A stretch of 64,000 nucleotides of DNA, taken from contig NZ_JAFRDR010000007.1 in NCBI RefSeq assembly GCF_017377795.1, forward strand, positions 1 through 64,000, in the 5' to 3' direction. The notes under the pieces were generated by a model, which saw only the letters and a program-made list of their open reading frames with translations, did not search any database and had not been told where the DNA came from. The position numbers and the translations under genes were made by a program. The stretch is from Williamsia soli (GTDB lineage Bacteria; Actinomycetota; Actinomycetes; Mycobacteriales; Mycobacteriaceae). Positions 35,667-45,551 of this stretch are shown here, piece after piece. Every line of letters starts with the position of its first letter. The stretch's first letter is position 1.

Positions 35667-38600
35667 CTACCGGTTGCCCGACGGCCGTGTCCCGGTGATC
35701 GTGTCCTCTGATTCGGCGGAGCTGTTGCGGACCGAGGCCGCATCCTTGGCCGACTACCTGCACCGGCACCCGGAGGTGACGGTCGGGGACGTGGCCTCGA
35801 TGCTGATGCGCACCCGGGTCGTCCGGCGACACCGGGCGATGGTCCTGGCCACCGACACCGCGCAGCTGACCGAAGCGCTCGAAGCCCTGGCCGAGAGTGC
35901 GGACCACGCGGACGTGGTCGTCGGGAGAGGCGCAGCTGCCAAGCGCACCACCGGATTCATCTTCCCGGGTCAGGGCAGCCAGCGACCGGGGATGGGCAGG
36001 CTGTTCTACGACCTCTCGCCGGTGTTCCGCGAGTCCGTCCACAACAGCAATGCGCTCTTCGCGGAGCTGTACGACATCTCGCCTCTGGATTACCTGCTCG
36101 GAGAGGAATCCGACGAGCGCGAGGACATCCGGATCGTCCAGCCGGCGTTGCTGATGCAGATGGTCGCGCTCGCGGAGATGTGGCGATCAGCAGGAGTGGA
36201 ACCGGCGACCACGGTCGGGCACAGCCAAGGCGAGATCGCTGCGGCGTACCTCTCCGGGGCGATGTCGTTGGCCGACGCCATCCACGTCGTGACCAGCCGG
36301 GCGAACCTGGTCGTCGAGTTCTCGCCGACGGGCTATTCGATGGCCGTCGTCGCCATCGACCGCGACGAATGTGAGGCGATGCTCGCCGCGAACTCCGGAT
36401 GGGCCGAGCTCTCCGTCGTGAATTCACCCCACATCCTGTGCATCTCGGGTGACCGCGGCACGGTCATCGAAATGGTCGAAGCCCTGACAGCGCAGGGCAA
36501 GTTCGCCAAGGAGATCCGGGTCGACTATCCCGCGCACACATCGATAGTGGCCAAGTTCCGTACCAAGCTCGGCGAGGCGATCGGCGACAAGCTCGAGAAC
36601 CAGGCGTTTCTCGAGACGGACATCGGTTGTGTCGGTGGCACGCTCGGCAAGCAGGTCACGACCGACTACCTGCTCTCCGACTATTGGTTCTGGAATCTGC
36701 GCAATCCGGTCCGGTTCGATCTCGCGGTCGGGGCGGCGATCATCGGTGGCGCCGACACGTTCATCGAGATCGCCGAACATCCGACCCTGATGCTGGCCAT
36801 CGGCGAGAACATCAGCGTCACCGCACCTGATGCGACGATCCCGGTCATCGGCACCTCGCGCCGTAGCTCTGTCGACCTCTCCGAGTTCACGAGAAATCTC
36901 GCCACGGTCGCGGTCAACGACACCGGATACCGCTGGGAAGCACTGGCTGTCGCTGACGAAGCGGTCCCGCCGCCATTGCCCCTGCGAGACTTTCCGGGGG
37001 TGCAGATGAAGGCGACGTCGCTGTGGGCGTCTCACCTCGCTCCAGGCGAGAAGCCCCGTGGTGCGGCAATGACGCCCGAGTATCCGCGTCGTGTGGTCGA
37101 GACCTGGACGCGGCTGCAGCGTCGCAAGCTGGGTCCACCGCGATCCCTGCTCATCGTCGAACACGGCGATGGCCGTCCCGATTTCGCTGCAGGGCTCATG
37201 GCCACGGCCGCCGACCACGGCGCGACCGCCACCCTGTACGAGGCGGGGGTTGTCGAGGGAACGTTCGATTCGGTGGTTGTCGTGCTACCGGCCCTGCCGA
37301 GCGTCGACCTCCCGACCGCAGTGGCCGGATTGGCACAGCTCTTCGGAGACCCGCAGTGGCTGCCCGACGTCGCGAGGAGTGCCGGCGAATGCTGGCTGGT
37401 CACGGTGAACGGCGAGTCCGTCCTGCCCGACGACGAGCTCCCGCAGCTGTTCGGCGCAGGCGCCGCGGCGGGATTCCGTTGTCTCTCCGCCGAATTCCCG
37501 ACCACGGTGTTCCGGCACCTGGATCTTCCGGCGGACGCGCCCGCGGGAACGGTTGTCGGTGCGTTGCACACGGCAGGCGAATCGGACCTCGCGCTGCGTG
37601 GGGGCAAGATCTACGCCAAACGACTGGTCTACGCAGAGTCCGATGCGCCCGGAACCGACCCACGGCCCGCGACCGAGGATCTGAGTCACGTCGTGATCGT
37701 CGGCGGCACCGGCAAACTAGGACTCGAGTTCTGCGAGCACTACGCACGCGCGGGTGCCGAGCGGATCACTCTGTTGAGCCGCACCGGCGCGAGTGCGGCC
37801 ATCGAACCGCGACTGCGGGCGATCCGGGCGCTCGGAGATGCTGACATCGTCGTCGCCTCCTGCGACGTCGGCGAAGAGTCCTCCGTGCTCCAGTTCGCTG
37901 CGGCACACGAGAACCTTCCGGCGGGGGTGCTCGTCCATGCCGCCGTCAATTACGTCGACGCAGGACTGGACGACATCACGCCGGAGATGGTCACCGAGGC
38001 CGCCTCCTCGAAGGTGCTGGGCATCGCCAACGTGCTGCGATCGTTCCCGCTCACCGCTGACTGCCGGGTGCTGCTGTGTTCGTCGATCGCGGCGTCACTG
38101 GGCGGTCGCGGTCAGATCCTGTACGCGGTGACCAATCGGCTTCTCGATATCCTGGCCCGCACGCTGCGGGTCCAGGGCATCGACGCCTACGCGCTGCAGT
38201 GGGGACTGTGGAGTGTGCAAGGTCCGCTCGATCAGGCGGCCGTCGACAGGGTCGAGGGCGCGGGCGTCGTCCCGATGAGGCCGGCAGATGCGCTGGCAGT
38301 CGCCTTCGAGGGCAGGCAGCGTGACTCGATCATCGCCGCGGCGGATTGGGCGCAGGTGCATGCCCTGGTATCGGCGTTCGGGCATGGATCGCTGATCGAG
38401 GGGCTTGTCCCGGAACCGGTGGTGATGGCAACCCCGCCCCCGGTTGTCGCAACCGGTCCACGTGCTCCGGCCACCGAGTTGCCTGCGCTCTCGTTCGCAG
38501 AACTCGTTGTCGCCGAACTGAACCGGGTGATGGGCATCGACGGAGGCGATATCGACCGGTCGATGCCGCTGGTGGCGCTCGGACTCGACTCGCTGCAGGC

Positions 38601-38730
38601 CCTCGACTTCCGGAAACGGGTGAAGGCAGAACTGAACCGGGACCTTCCGATCGAGGCCATCCTTGGTGGCGCGTCGTTGGACGAGGTCGTGGCGTTGATG
38701 GACGAGCAGTCCCGGAGCCGGGTCGGCTGA
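35659..38730 (+). CDS. mbtD: MbtD-like PKS: acyltransferase-ketoreductase-ACP
   Basis: A 1,023-residue polyketide synthase complementing the MbtC-like ketosynthase. It has an acyltransferase domain (GFIFPGQGSQRPGMG, active site VGHSQGEIAAAYLSG with Ser189) and a ketoreductase (VVIVGGTGKLGLEFCEHYAR from about residue 680, catalytic LLCSSIAASLGG and YAVTNRLLD). An acyl carrier domain (LGLDSLQALDFRKR, Ser978) closes it. There is no dehydratase, so the product is a 3-hydroxyacyl unit. The start ATG lies inside the mbtC end. A promoter with an iron-box-like site follows, so this gene likely ends the transcript. Confidence 0.93.
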   Translation: MPSYRLPDGRVPVIVSSDSAELLRTEAASLADYLHRHPEVTVGDVASMLMRTRVVRRHRAMVLATDTAQLTEALEALAESADHADVVVGRGAAAKRTTGFIFPGQGSQRPGMGRLFYDLSPVFRESVHNSNALFAELYDISPLDYLLGEESDEREDIRIVQPALLMQMVALAEMWRSAGVEPATTVGHSQGEIAAAYLSGAMSLADAIHVVTSRANLVVEFSPTGYSMAVVAIDRDECEAMLAANSGWAELSVVNSPHILCISGDRGTVIEMVEALTAQGKFAKEIRVDYPAHTSIVAKFRTKLGEAIGDKLENQAFLETDIGCVGGTLGKQVTTDYLLSDYWFWNLRNPVRFDLAVGAAIIGGADTFIEIAEHPTLMLAIGENISVTAPDATIPVIGTSRRSSVDLSEFTRNLATVAVNDTGYRWEALAVADEAVPPPLPLRDFPGVQMKATSLWASHLAPGEKPRGAAMTPEYPRRVVETWTRLQRRKLGPPRSLLIVEHGDGRPDFAAGLMATAADHGATATLYEAGVVEGTFDSVVVVLPALPSVDLPTAVAGLAQLFGDPQWLPDVARSAGECWLVTVNGESVLPDDELPQLFGAGAAAGFRCLSAEFPTTVFRHLDLPADAPAGTVVGALHTAGESDLALRGGKIYAKRLVYAESDAPGTDPRPATEDLSHVVIVGGTGKLGLEFCEHYARAGAERITLLSRTGASAAIEPRLRAIRALGDADIVVASCDVGEESSVLQFAAAHENLPAGVLVHAAVNYVDAGLDDITPEMVTEAASSKVLGIANVLRSFPLTADCRVLLCSSIAASLGGRGQILYAVTNRLLDILARTLRVQGIDAYALQWGLWSVQGPLDQAAVDRVEGAGVVPMRPADALAVAFEGRQRDSIIAAADWAQVHALVSAFGHGSLIEGLVPEPVVMATPPPVVATGPRAPATELPALSFAELVVAELNRVMGIDGGDIDRSMPLVALGLDSLQALDFRKRVKAELNRDLPIEAILGGASLDEVVALMDEQSRSRVG

Positions 38731-38757
38731 CAGATGGCCGGCACACCTGGACGCTAG

Positions 38758-38776
38758 TAAGGACAGGCTTACCATT
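38758..38776 (+). promoter_or_regulatory. Iron-box-like site upstream of the MTB12-like gene and mbtE-mbtF
   Basis: TAAGGACAGGCTTACCATT matches the iron-box consensus at about 12 of 19 positions, with AAGG and AGGCTTACC conserved. It lies 70 bases before the start at 38846 in the only sizeable gap (115 bases) between mbtD and the NRPS genes, so iron probably controls this second half of the cluster separately. Confidence 0.6.
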
Positions 38777-38845
38777 TCGGTAACCACCGTGGTTGAATGA
38801 GCCGAACCATAATTGCGGACCAGATGTGAGTAGAAGGCAGATGCA

Positions 38846-39589
38846 GTGACCGGGAAACCAAGTTCAGGTGTCAACATGCCGACGGTGTTCGTCGCCGCTG
38901 GTGTGTCGGCGATCATCTCGGCCCTGATCGTCTCGATCGGCGTGGTCGGAGTCCTGTTCGCCGTCGACTCCGACAACTCCAGCGCCACGGCCGCGCAGCC
39001 GACCGTCGTCAATCTCGGTTCCGCCGCCAACCAGCAGGGGACCGCGCCGGTCGCCGGAAACGCACAGACCACGGCGCCTGCGGCTCCGGCGCCCGCGCCG
39101 ACGACCCAGGCTCCCGCAGCCGCTCCGGCTCCCGCCGTGGGCGGCGGAACATCGGGAGGTGGCGGCTATGCGGCCCCGCAGTCGCAGGCCCCGGCAGCCA
39201 CACAGGCACCGGCAGCGGAGACGGAACCACAGGTTGATGCACCCGCCGCGCTGTCGACGGACGAACTGAACAGCAAGCTCAAGACCGTCCTGAACGGGTC
39301 CAGTGGTCAGAAGGCAGATGAGCTCGAGGGTGGCGCCAAGGCGGTGCCGGTCGGCGAAGGTATCGGCAGCACTCTGCGTACGTTCGAGCCCGTGGGACTC
39401 AAATGGTGGATCGCCGGCCCCGTGAACGTCAGCGGCAACACGCTGACCGCCAACCTGGTGCTTCGCTCACCCGGATTCAACGACGCGACGATGGGTCTCA
39501 CCTGGGTCTGGAAAGACGGCAAGTGGAAATTGTCGAACACCAGCGCCTGCGAGATCGCGGCCTACGCGCAGGTCCCCTGCTCCCTGTAA
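38846..39589 (+). CDS. Membrane-anchored MTB12-like extracytoplasmic protein
   Basis: A 247-residue protein with three parts. Residues 10-40 form one membrane helix (GVSAIISALIVSIGVVGVL), and residues 45-130 are a low-complexity Ala/Pro/Gln linker. The rest is a compact domain resembling the mycobacterial low-molecular-weight antigen MTB12/CFP-2: helix SKLKTVLNGSSGQKADELEG, then strands ending WVWKDGKWKLSNTSACEI and a second Cys in AQVPC. It should face outwards, tethered to the membrane. It sits between mbtD and mbtE behind an iron-box-like site. A role in siderophore trafficking is inference from position. The 64-residue protein at 54402 shares its membrane segment. The start is GTG at 38846. 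Confidence 0.75.
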   Translation: MTGKPSSGVNMPTVFVAAGVSAIISALIVSIGVVGVLFAVDSDNSSATAAQPTVVNLGSAANQQGTAPVAGNAQTTAPAAPAPAPTTQAPAAAPAPAVGGGTSGGGGYAAPQSQAPAATQAPAAETEPQVDAPAALSTDELNSKLKTVLNGSSGQKADELEGGAKAVPVGEGIGSTLRTFEPVGLKWWIAGPVNVSGNTLTANLVLRSPGFNDATMGLTWVWKDGKWKLSNTSACEIAAYAQVPCSL

Positions 39590-39668
39590 CTCCCAGGGGA
39601 GATAGTTGATCTCTTCGTGGCGGCCCGACTCTGCCCACACCAGCTGAAAGATTAGTAAAGGCCGTCAG

Positions 39669-42600
39669 ATGTCAGAAGATGTGATTGCGCGACGAAAAGA
39701 GCTGCTGCGCCGAAGGTTGCGTGAACGCGGACTGAGTGCAGAGACCGCGCCGGTACCGGTCCGGGTACCGGGCGAACGCTCGCCGCTGGCTCCCGGCCAG
39801 CAGCGGCTGTGGTTCGTCCAACACCGCGACCCGGCCGACACCACGCTCAATGTGTGTGTGGCATACCGACTCACGGGTGCTCTGGACCCGAACAAGCTGC
39901 GTGCGACGGTGAATGCGGTCGTCGAGCGACACGAGATCCTGCGCACCTCCTACGGCGTCGACGACTCGGGAACTCCGTACCAGGTCGCCGCGGCGCACGT
40001 GGACGTGCCGTGGAGCGAACACGATCTGTCCGAGCTCCCCGAGCAGGGCCGGGCCCGCCGACTCGAGGTGCTCGCACGACGACAGTTCTCTCGCTCATTC
40101 GACCTGAGCTCGGACGCGCTCCTGCGGATCAGCCTGGTGCGCACAGATGTCGACGAGTGGGCGTTCATCTTCGTGGTGCATCACATCTGTTGGGACGACG
40201 ATTCTTGGGAGGTGTTCTTCGGCGAGGTGAACGCCGCCTACAACGCCGGATCCGAGCCCCAGGCCCCGACGGCACAGTTCGTCGACGTCGAGGTGCTCGG
40301 TCGACGCCTGAGCGAAGTCGACGACACGACGGGTATCGAATACTGGCGCTCGAAGTTGCGCCCGCCGCCCGAGTGGCTCGAACTCCCGGCCGAGAATGCA
40401 GGTCCCGCAGCGAAGACCGCAGGGCACGGCAGGCGCGATATCCCGTCCGAGGTGATCGACGCCGTCACCCGGTACGCGAGGGAGCAGTCGAGCACACCGT
40501 TCGCGGTGCTGCTGGCGGCGTTCAACGCTGTTGTCAATCGCTACACCGGTAGCGACGACTTCCTGGTCGCCGTACCGATCGTGGATCGCGCCGCGTCTGC
40601 GCAGTCGCTGATCGGCTACTTCGGCAACAGCCTGCTGTTGCGGTCGAGTGTGCGTCCCGACGGGACCTTCGCGGATCTGGTCGCCGCCACCCGTGACGAG
40701 GCGCTCGGCGGATTCGCGCACCAGCACATCGGGGTCGATCGCGTGGTCCGGGAGATCAACCCCGACCGTGTCAGCGGCAGCGATGGGCTCGAACACATTG
40801 TGCGACTCAGCTTCTCCACCCGAAAGAGTGCGGTCGGCTTCGCGCTGGACGACGTGCGTGCCGAGCAACTGGAGCTGACCAGTTCGGTGACCCAGCTGCC
40901 CCTCGGGCTGACTGTGGTGCTCGGCGACGACGGAGCGCATGTGGAGGCGGAATACTTCGCCGATGTACTCGACGGACGGATAGTCGACCGGATGCTCGCC
41001 GGTTACGTGGATCTGCTCCGCGGCGCCGTGGCCGAGCCGGACCGGCGGATCGGTGAGCTGGACATCCTCGGTGACGAACGGGCCGAGGTGATCGAACGAT
41101 CGCTGGGCGAGCAGGTCCCCTCGGCCGCGACAACGTTGCCCGCGATGATCGAGGCCCGGGTCGCTGCGCATCCGGACCACCCTGCGGTCACCGACGATCA
41201 CGTCGTGTTGACGTACCAGGACCTCAACTGTCGCGCAAATCGTCTGGCGCACTGGTTGATCGGTACGCATAGCATCGGTCCCGAGGACATCGTCGCCCTC
41301 GAGGTCGCGGCCTCGGTGGAGTTCGTCGTCGCGGCGACAGCGGTCCTCAAGGCAGGTGCGGCGTACCTGCCGATCGACCCGTCCTACCCGGGTGACCGCA
41401 TCGCCTTCATGATCGAGGACGCGAATCCGAAACTCGTACTGGGCGCAGCCGAACTCGCAGCAGCAGAGCGCGCTGCGGGCGGCCTCTCGGTTGCCGATCC
41501 CGTGGATGCGGACAGGGTGACGCCCCTGCTGCCGGAGGCGCTTGCGTACGTCATCTACACGTCGGGCTCGACCGGTAAGCCGAAAGGTGTCTCGGTACCG
41601 CACGTGGCCATCGCGGACCACCTGTCGGGTTTTCACGCTCAGTTCGGGATGACCGCGGACGACCGGCTCGTGCAGACGTCGTCGGTGAGTTTCGATGCGT
41701 CGTTGTTCGAGGTTTTCTGCACCCTGACCCTCGGCGCCACTCTTGTTGTTCCCAAACCCGATGCCCTCCAAGATATTCCGTACATGGCAGATCTGCTGGT
41801 GCGTCAGCGGGTGACGGTCATGCACATGGTCCCGTCGATGCTGAGCATGTTCCTGCTACTGCCGGGTGTGAACGAATGGACCACGCTGCGGCAGATCCCG
41901 GTCGGCGGAGAGGCGTTGCCCGGTGAGGTGGCGGACAAGTTCGGGACGGTGTTCGACGCGCAACTGCGTAACAACTACGGTCCGACCGAAGCCGTGGTGG
42001 CCGCAACGCATTACCCGGTCGATGGCCCGCAGGGTGTGCGAGTGGTCCCCATCGGGGTGCCCAACCGGAATGTGTCGGTATATCTGCTCGATCGAACACT
42101 GCAGCTTGTTCCGGCCGGAGTCGTCGGTGAGATCTACATCGGCGGTGATCAGCTTGCGCGCAGTTATCACGGCCGCCCGGCGCTGACTGCGGAACGGTTT
42201 GTCGCCGATCCGATGCGACCCGGTGGCAGGCTGTACCGCACCGGGGATCTGGCTCGGCGCAACGTCGATGGCGATATCGAGTTCGTCGGCCGAGCAGACG
42301 AGCAGGTGAAGATTCGTGGATTCCGGATCGAACTCGGTGAGGTCGAGGCCGCGCTGTCCACCCACCCGGCAGTCGCCCGTGCGCTCGTGATCGTGACCGA
42401 GGATCCCAACGTGGGACCCGCGCTGGCCGCCTACCTCGTCGGTGAGCGCGGCGCGGTGGTGGACATCGATTCGGTGCGCGAACACGCAACCGCGGTCCTG
42501 CCGGACTACATGGTGCCCAGCGCATTCGCCGTGATCGACGAGGTGCCGCTGACCGCGCACGGAAAACTGGACAGGGACGCGCTTCCGGACCCGGCCGACG

Positions 42601-45551
42601 CGGCGCCGCGAGTCTTCCGCGCGCCGGCGACGGGCACCGAGATCCGCGTGGCGGCGCTGTTCACGCAGCTGTTCGGCCGGGATTCCATCGGTGCCGACGA
42701 TTCGTTCTTCGAACTCGGTGGGCACTCGCTGCTCGCCGCCCGCCTGGTGACGCAGATCCGTACCGAGTTCGGGGTGGACATCGACGTACGCGCGCCCTTC
42801 GACACCCCCACGGTCGCCGGTCTGGCCTCGTGGCTCGTCGCGCAGGTGCGCGATGAGTTCGGTATCGACCTCGATGCTGCTGACGACGACTACGAACCGA
42901 TCGGTGGCGCAACGACACCGCAACGGCCGCCGTTGGTGAAGCGGGATCGTCCTGAACGCGTTCCCTTGTCGTACTCGCAGCTCGCGATGTGGTTCGCGCG
43001 GCGTTTCGAGGGTGCGAGTGCTGTGGGAAACATTCCCATGGCGGTGCGAATCGACGGCCCGGTGGACGCGACTGCGCTCACTGCCGCCATGGGCGATGTG
43101 GTGGCGCGCCACGAGGCCCTGCGCACGACGTTTCCCGAACACGAGGGTATTCCGTACCAACTGATCGGGCCGATCGCCTCTGTGCCGCTACCGATCACGG
43201 TGCTCGGCGGTGAGTCGGTCGCCGAATCGGAGATGGAGCTGGCCGCGCACCTCGAGGCGATCGCCCAGTACAACTTCGCAGTCGAATCCGAGCCGCTACT
43301 GCGCGCGCACCTCTTTGTGCTCGGTGACGACGCGCACGTGCTGTCGATCCTGGTGCATCACATGGTCATCGACCACTGGTCGTTCGGGGTGCTGTTGTCC
43401 GATCTCGGTATCGCCTACCGACATCGCCTCGCGCACGGGACGGGCCCTGACTGGGTGCAGCACCCGATCGAGTACGCCGATTACGCATTGTGGCAGCGTG
43501 ACCTGTTCGATGGCGATGGAGCGTCGGTCGAGGTGGGTGCGGCCCAGATCGATTATTGGCGAACCACCTTGTCAGGTGCACCCGACGAGATCACCGTGGC
43601 GCCAGATCACCCACGACCGGCGGTACTCGGTAAGACGGGTGAAGTGGTGTCGTTCTCGGTGCCGGCGGAACTGCGTACCCGCCTACGGGAGATGGCCGAC
43701 ACGATCGGCGTCAGCGAGTTCATGGTGCTGCAATCGGCCGTCGCGACCCTGCTGCACAAGCTCGGTGGCGGCGACGACATCGCGATCGGTACGCCCGTCG
43801 CCGGCCGAACCGACGAGGTGACCACGGATCTGGTGGGACTGTTCGCGAACATGGTCGTGTTGCGCAACATCCTCGGTGGTGAACTCTCGCTCCGCGAGGT
43901 CCTGCTGCGGGGACGCGACGTCGCACTCGGTGCCTACAGCAATCAGGACGTGCCCATCGAGCGCCTGGTCGAAGCACTCAACCCGCGGCGTTCCCGTTCC
44001 CGCAATCCACTGTTCCAGGTCATGATGCATTTCCGGGACGACTACAGCGCCCCGGACAGCCAGGCGTTCACCGAATCCGGGGACACCACGCTCACTCTGC
44101 TGCCGGTGGAGTTCGAGACCTCGTTCCTGGATCTGAACATCATCTTCGCTTCACAATCAGGCGGTGGACTGGGTGCACGTCTGGTCGCCGCGGGCGATCT
44201 GTACACCCGGGAGGGTGCGGAATTACTCGCTGCGCGGCTGATGCGTGTGCTGGCGGCATTCGCCGACGACGTCGATCAACAGGTCCGGCGCATGGACGTG
44301 CAGTCGCCGGACGAACGGGAGCGGGTGCTCGGCACCTACAGTCGCGGCGCAGACGTGACTCCCGGCGCTCTTGCTGCGCGACTGAGCGCTGTTGGACGGC
44401 AGAGCCCTGATTCGGTTGCCGTGGTGCGTGGTTCGCAGTCCCTGACCTATGGGGAACTGCGGTCCGGCGATGCTGCTGGATTCGCCGACGTCCGCGAGGT
44501 GTTCGCGCGCGCGGCCGGAGGCGACGGGCCCGCCTCGACCGGTGGGCCGGATGCAGTCGACGGGCCTGTCGGCGTGCGACTGATCGCGGCGTCGCCCGCG
44601 TCGCCTGCGGGCACTGCCGAATTGCTCGCAGGACTCGCCGGGTCGGCAACAGTGGTCCTGGCAACCGATGCAGAGCGAGATGATCCGGTTGCGCTGGCAC
44701 ATCTCATCGCCAGGCATTCGGCCGAGCGGGTCGTCGCGGAGCCAGAGGTGTTGGCGCTCCTTGCTCATTCAGGCACATCCGTGATGCCGTCGGTACGCAG
44801 CTGGGTTGCGTCGTCGCCGGGCGGACCGGCTTCCCTGGCCGAGGTGCTCTCGGCACTGTCCGAGAGATCGACCAGTCATTACTACTATGCGCCTGCAGAT
44901 TTCGGATCTGTGGCCGTGGTGGGTCAGATGGGCGGGAAGCGGTCGGGCCGTCCGGCGCCCGGGGCGTCGGTGCTGATCCTCGACCAGTCGCTGGCGCCGA
45001 CACCGGTCGGTGTGTTCGGTGAGGTGTACTTGGCGGGTACGGAGACCGCCGTCGGTGAGTGGGTGTCGAATCCATACGCGCCCGGGTCGCGGTTGCTGCG
45101 TAGCGGGGATCGAGCCAAGTGGGACCACGACGGACGCCTGATTTTCGAGATCACCGCCGCGGACGTGGCAGTCGCCGGTGTCGGAGGTGGCGGGGAAGCT
45201 CCCCAGACCGCCACGGAGAAGGCGATGTGCGACCTGTTGGGGGAACTTCTCGAGATCGACGACGTGGGCCGCGACGACAACTTCTTCGCGCTCGGCGGCG
45301 ACAGCGTGATCTCCATTCAGATGGCCGGGCGGGCGGCGGCCGACGGCCTGCCACTGACCCCGCAGATGATCTTCGATCATCACTCGATCGCAGAACTCGC
45401 GGCCGCCATCGACGACGCGCTCGCCAATCCGCCAGTCGAGGTGGAGGCCGCCGCGGAGCCGGTGACCCTCACCTATGCACCGATGAGTGCGTCCGGACTC
45501 AGCGACGACGCACTGGCCGCTCTCACGGCCAACTGGAAACCCGGATCATGA
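39669..45551 (+). CDS. mbtE: MbtE-like NRPS with an eroded second adenylation domain
   Basis: A 1,960-residue synthetase with order C-A-PCP-C-(A*)-PCP. C1 has HHICWDD (H171), A1 has [11 protein letters not shown] (Y630), [34 protein letters not shown] and AHGKLDRDA, and PCP1 is LGGHSLLAA (S1020). C2 has HHMVIDH (H1230). From about residue 1550 an adenylation-like segment follows ([24 protein letters not shown]) but the phosphate loop, the YGPTE motif and the catalytic lysine are missing and it is only about 300 residues long. PCP2 is LGGDSVISI (S1879). By analogy with MbtE the first module loads the acyl-hydroxylysine; module 2 cannot activate its own substrate. Its stop overlaps mbtF by 4 bases. 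Confidence 0.92.
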   Translation: MSEDVIARRKELLRRRLRERGLSAETAPVPVRVPGERSPLAPGQQRLWFVQHRDPADTTLNVCVAYRLTGALDPNKLRATVNAVVERHEILRTSYGVDDSGTPYQVAAAHVDVPWSEHDLSELPEQGRARRLEVLARRQFSRSFDLSSDALLRISLVRTDVDEWAFIFVVHHICWDDDSWEVFFGEVNAAYNAGSEPQAPTAQFVDVEVLGRRLSEVDDTTGIEYWRSKLRPPPEWLELPAENAGPAAKTAGHGRRDIPSEVIDAVTRYAREQSSTPFAVLLAAFNAVVNRYTGSDDFLVAVPIVDRAASAQSLIGYFGNSLLLRSSVRPDGTFADLVAATRDEALGGFAHQHIGVDRVVREINPDRVSGSDGLEHIVRLSFSTRKSAVGFALDDVRAEQLELTSSVTQLPLGLTVVLGDDGAHVEAEYFADVLDGRIVDRMLAGYVDLLRGAVAEPDRRIGELDILGDERAEVIERSLGEQVPSAATTLPAMIEARVAAHPDHPAVTDDHVVLTYQDLNCRANRLAHWLIGTHSIGPEDIVALEVAASVEFVVAATAVLKAGAAYLPIDPSYPGDRIAFMIEDANPKLVLGAAELAAAERAAGGLSVADPVDADRVTPLLPEALAYVIYTSGSTGKPKGVSVPHVAIADHLSGFHAQFGMTADDRLVQTSSVSFDASLFEVFCTLTLGATLVVPKPDALQDIPYMADLLVRQRVTVMHMVPSMLSMFLLLPGVNEWTTLRQIPVGGEALPGEVADKFGTVFDAQLRNNYGPTEAVVAATHYPVDGPQGVRVVPIGVPNRNVSVYLLDRTLQLVPAGVVGEIYIGGDQLARSYHGRPALTAERFVADPMRPGGRLYRTGDLARRNVDGDIEFVGRADEQVKIRGFRIELGEVEAALSTHPAVARALVIVTEDPNVGPALAAYLVGERGAVVDIDSVREHATAVLPDYMVPSAFAVIDEVPLTAHGKLDRDALPDPADAAPRVFRAPATGTEIRVAALFTQLFGRDSIGADDSFFELGGHSLLAARLVTQIRTEFGVDIDVRAPFDTPTVAGLASWLVAQVRDEFGIDLDAADDDYEPIGGATTPQRPPLVKRDRPERVPLSYSQLAMWFARRFEGASAVGNIPMAVRIDGPVDATALTAAMGDVVARHEALRTTFPEHEGIPYQLIGPIASVPLPITVLGGESVAESEMELAAHLEAIAQYNFAVESEPLLRAHLFVLGDDAHVLSILVHHMVIDHWSFGVLLSDLGIAYRHRLAHGTGPDWVQHPIEYADYALWQRDLFDGDGASVEVGAAQIDYWRTTLSGAPDEITVAPDHPRPAVLGKTGEVVSFSVPAELRTRLREMADTIGVSEFMVLQSAVATLLHKLGGGDDIAIGTPVAGRTDEVTTDLVGLFANMVVLRNILGGELSLREVLLRGRDVALGAYSNQDVPIERLVEALNPRRSRSRNPLFQVMMHFRDDYSAPDSQAFTESGDTTLTLLPVEFETSFLDLNIIFASQSGGGLGARLVAAGDLYTREGAELLAARLMRVLAAFADDVDQQVRRMDVQSPDERERVLGTYSRGADVTPGALAARLSAVGRQSPDSVAVVRGSQSLTYGELRSGDAAGFADVREVFARAAGGDGPASTGGPDAVDGPVGVRLIAASPASPAGTAELLAGLAGSATVVLATDAERDDPVALAHLIARHSAERVVAEPEVLALLAHSGTSVMPSVRSWVASSPGGPASLAEVLSALSERSTSHYYYAPADFGSVAVVGQMGGKRSGRPAPGASVLILDQSLAPTPVGVFGEVYLAGTETAVGEWVSNPYAPGSRLLRSGDRAKWDHDGRLIFEITAADVAVAGVGGGGEAPQTATEKAMCDLLGELLEIDDVGRDDNFFALGGDSVISIQMAGRAAADGLPLTPQMIFDHHSIAELAAAIDDALANPPVEVEAAAEPVTLTYAPMSASGLSDDALAALTANWKPGS

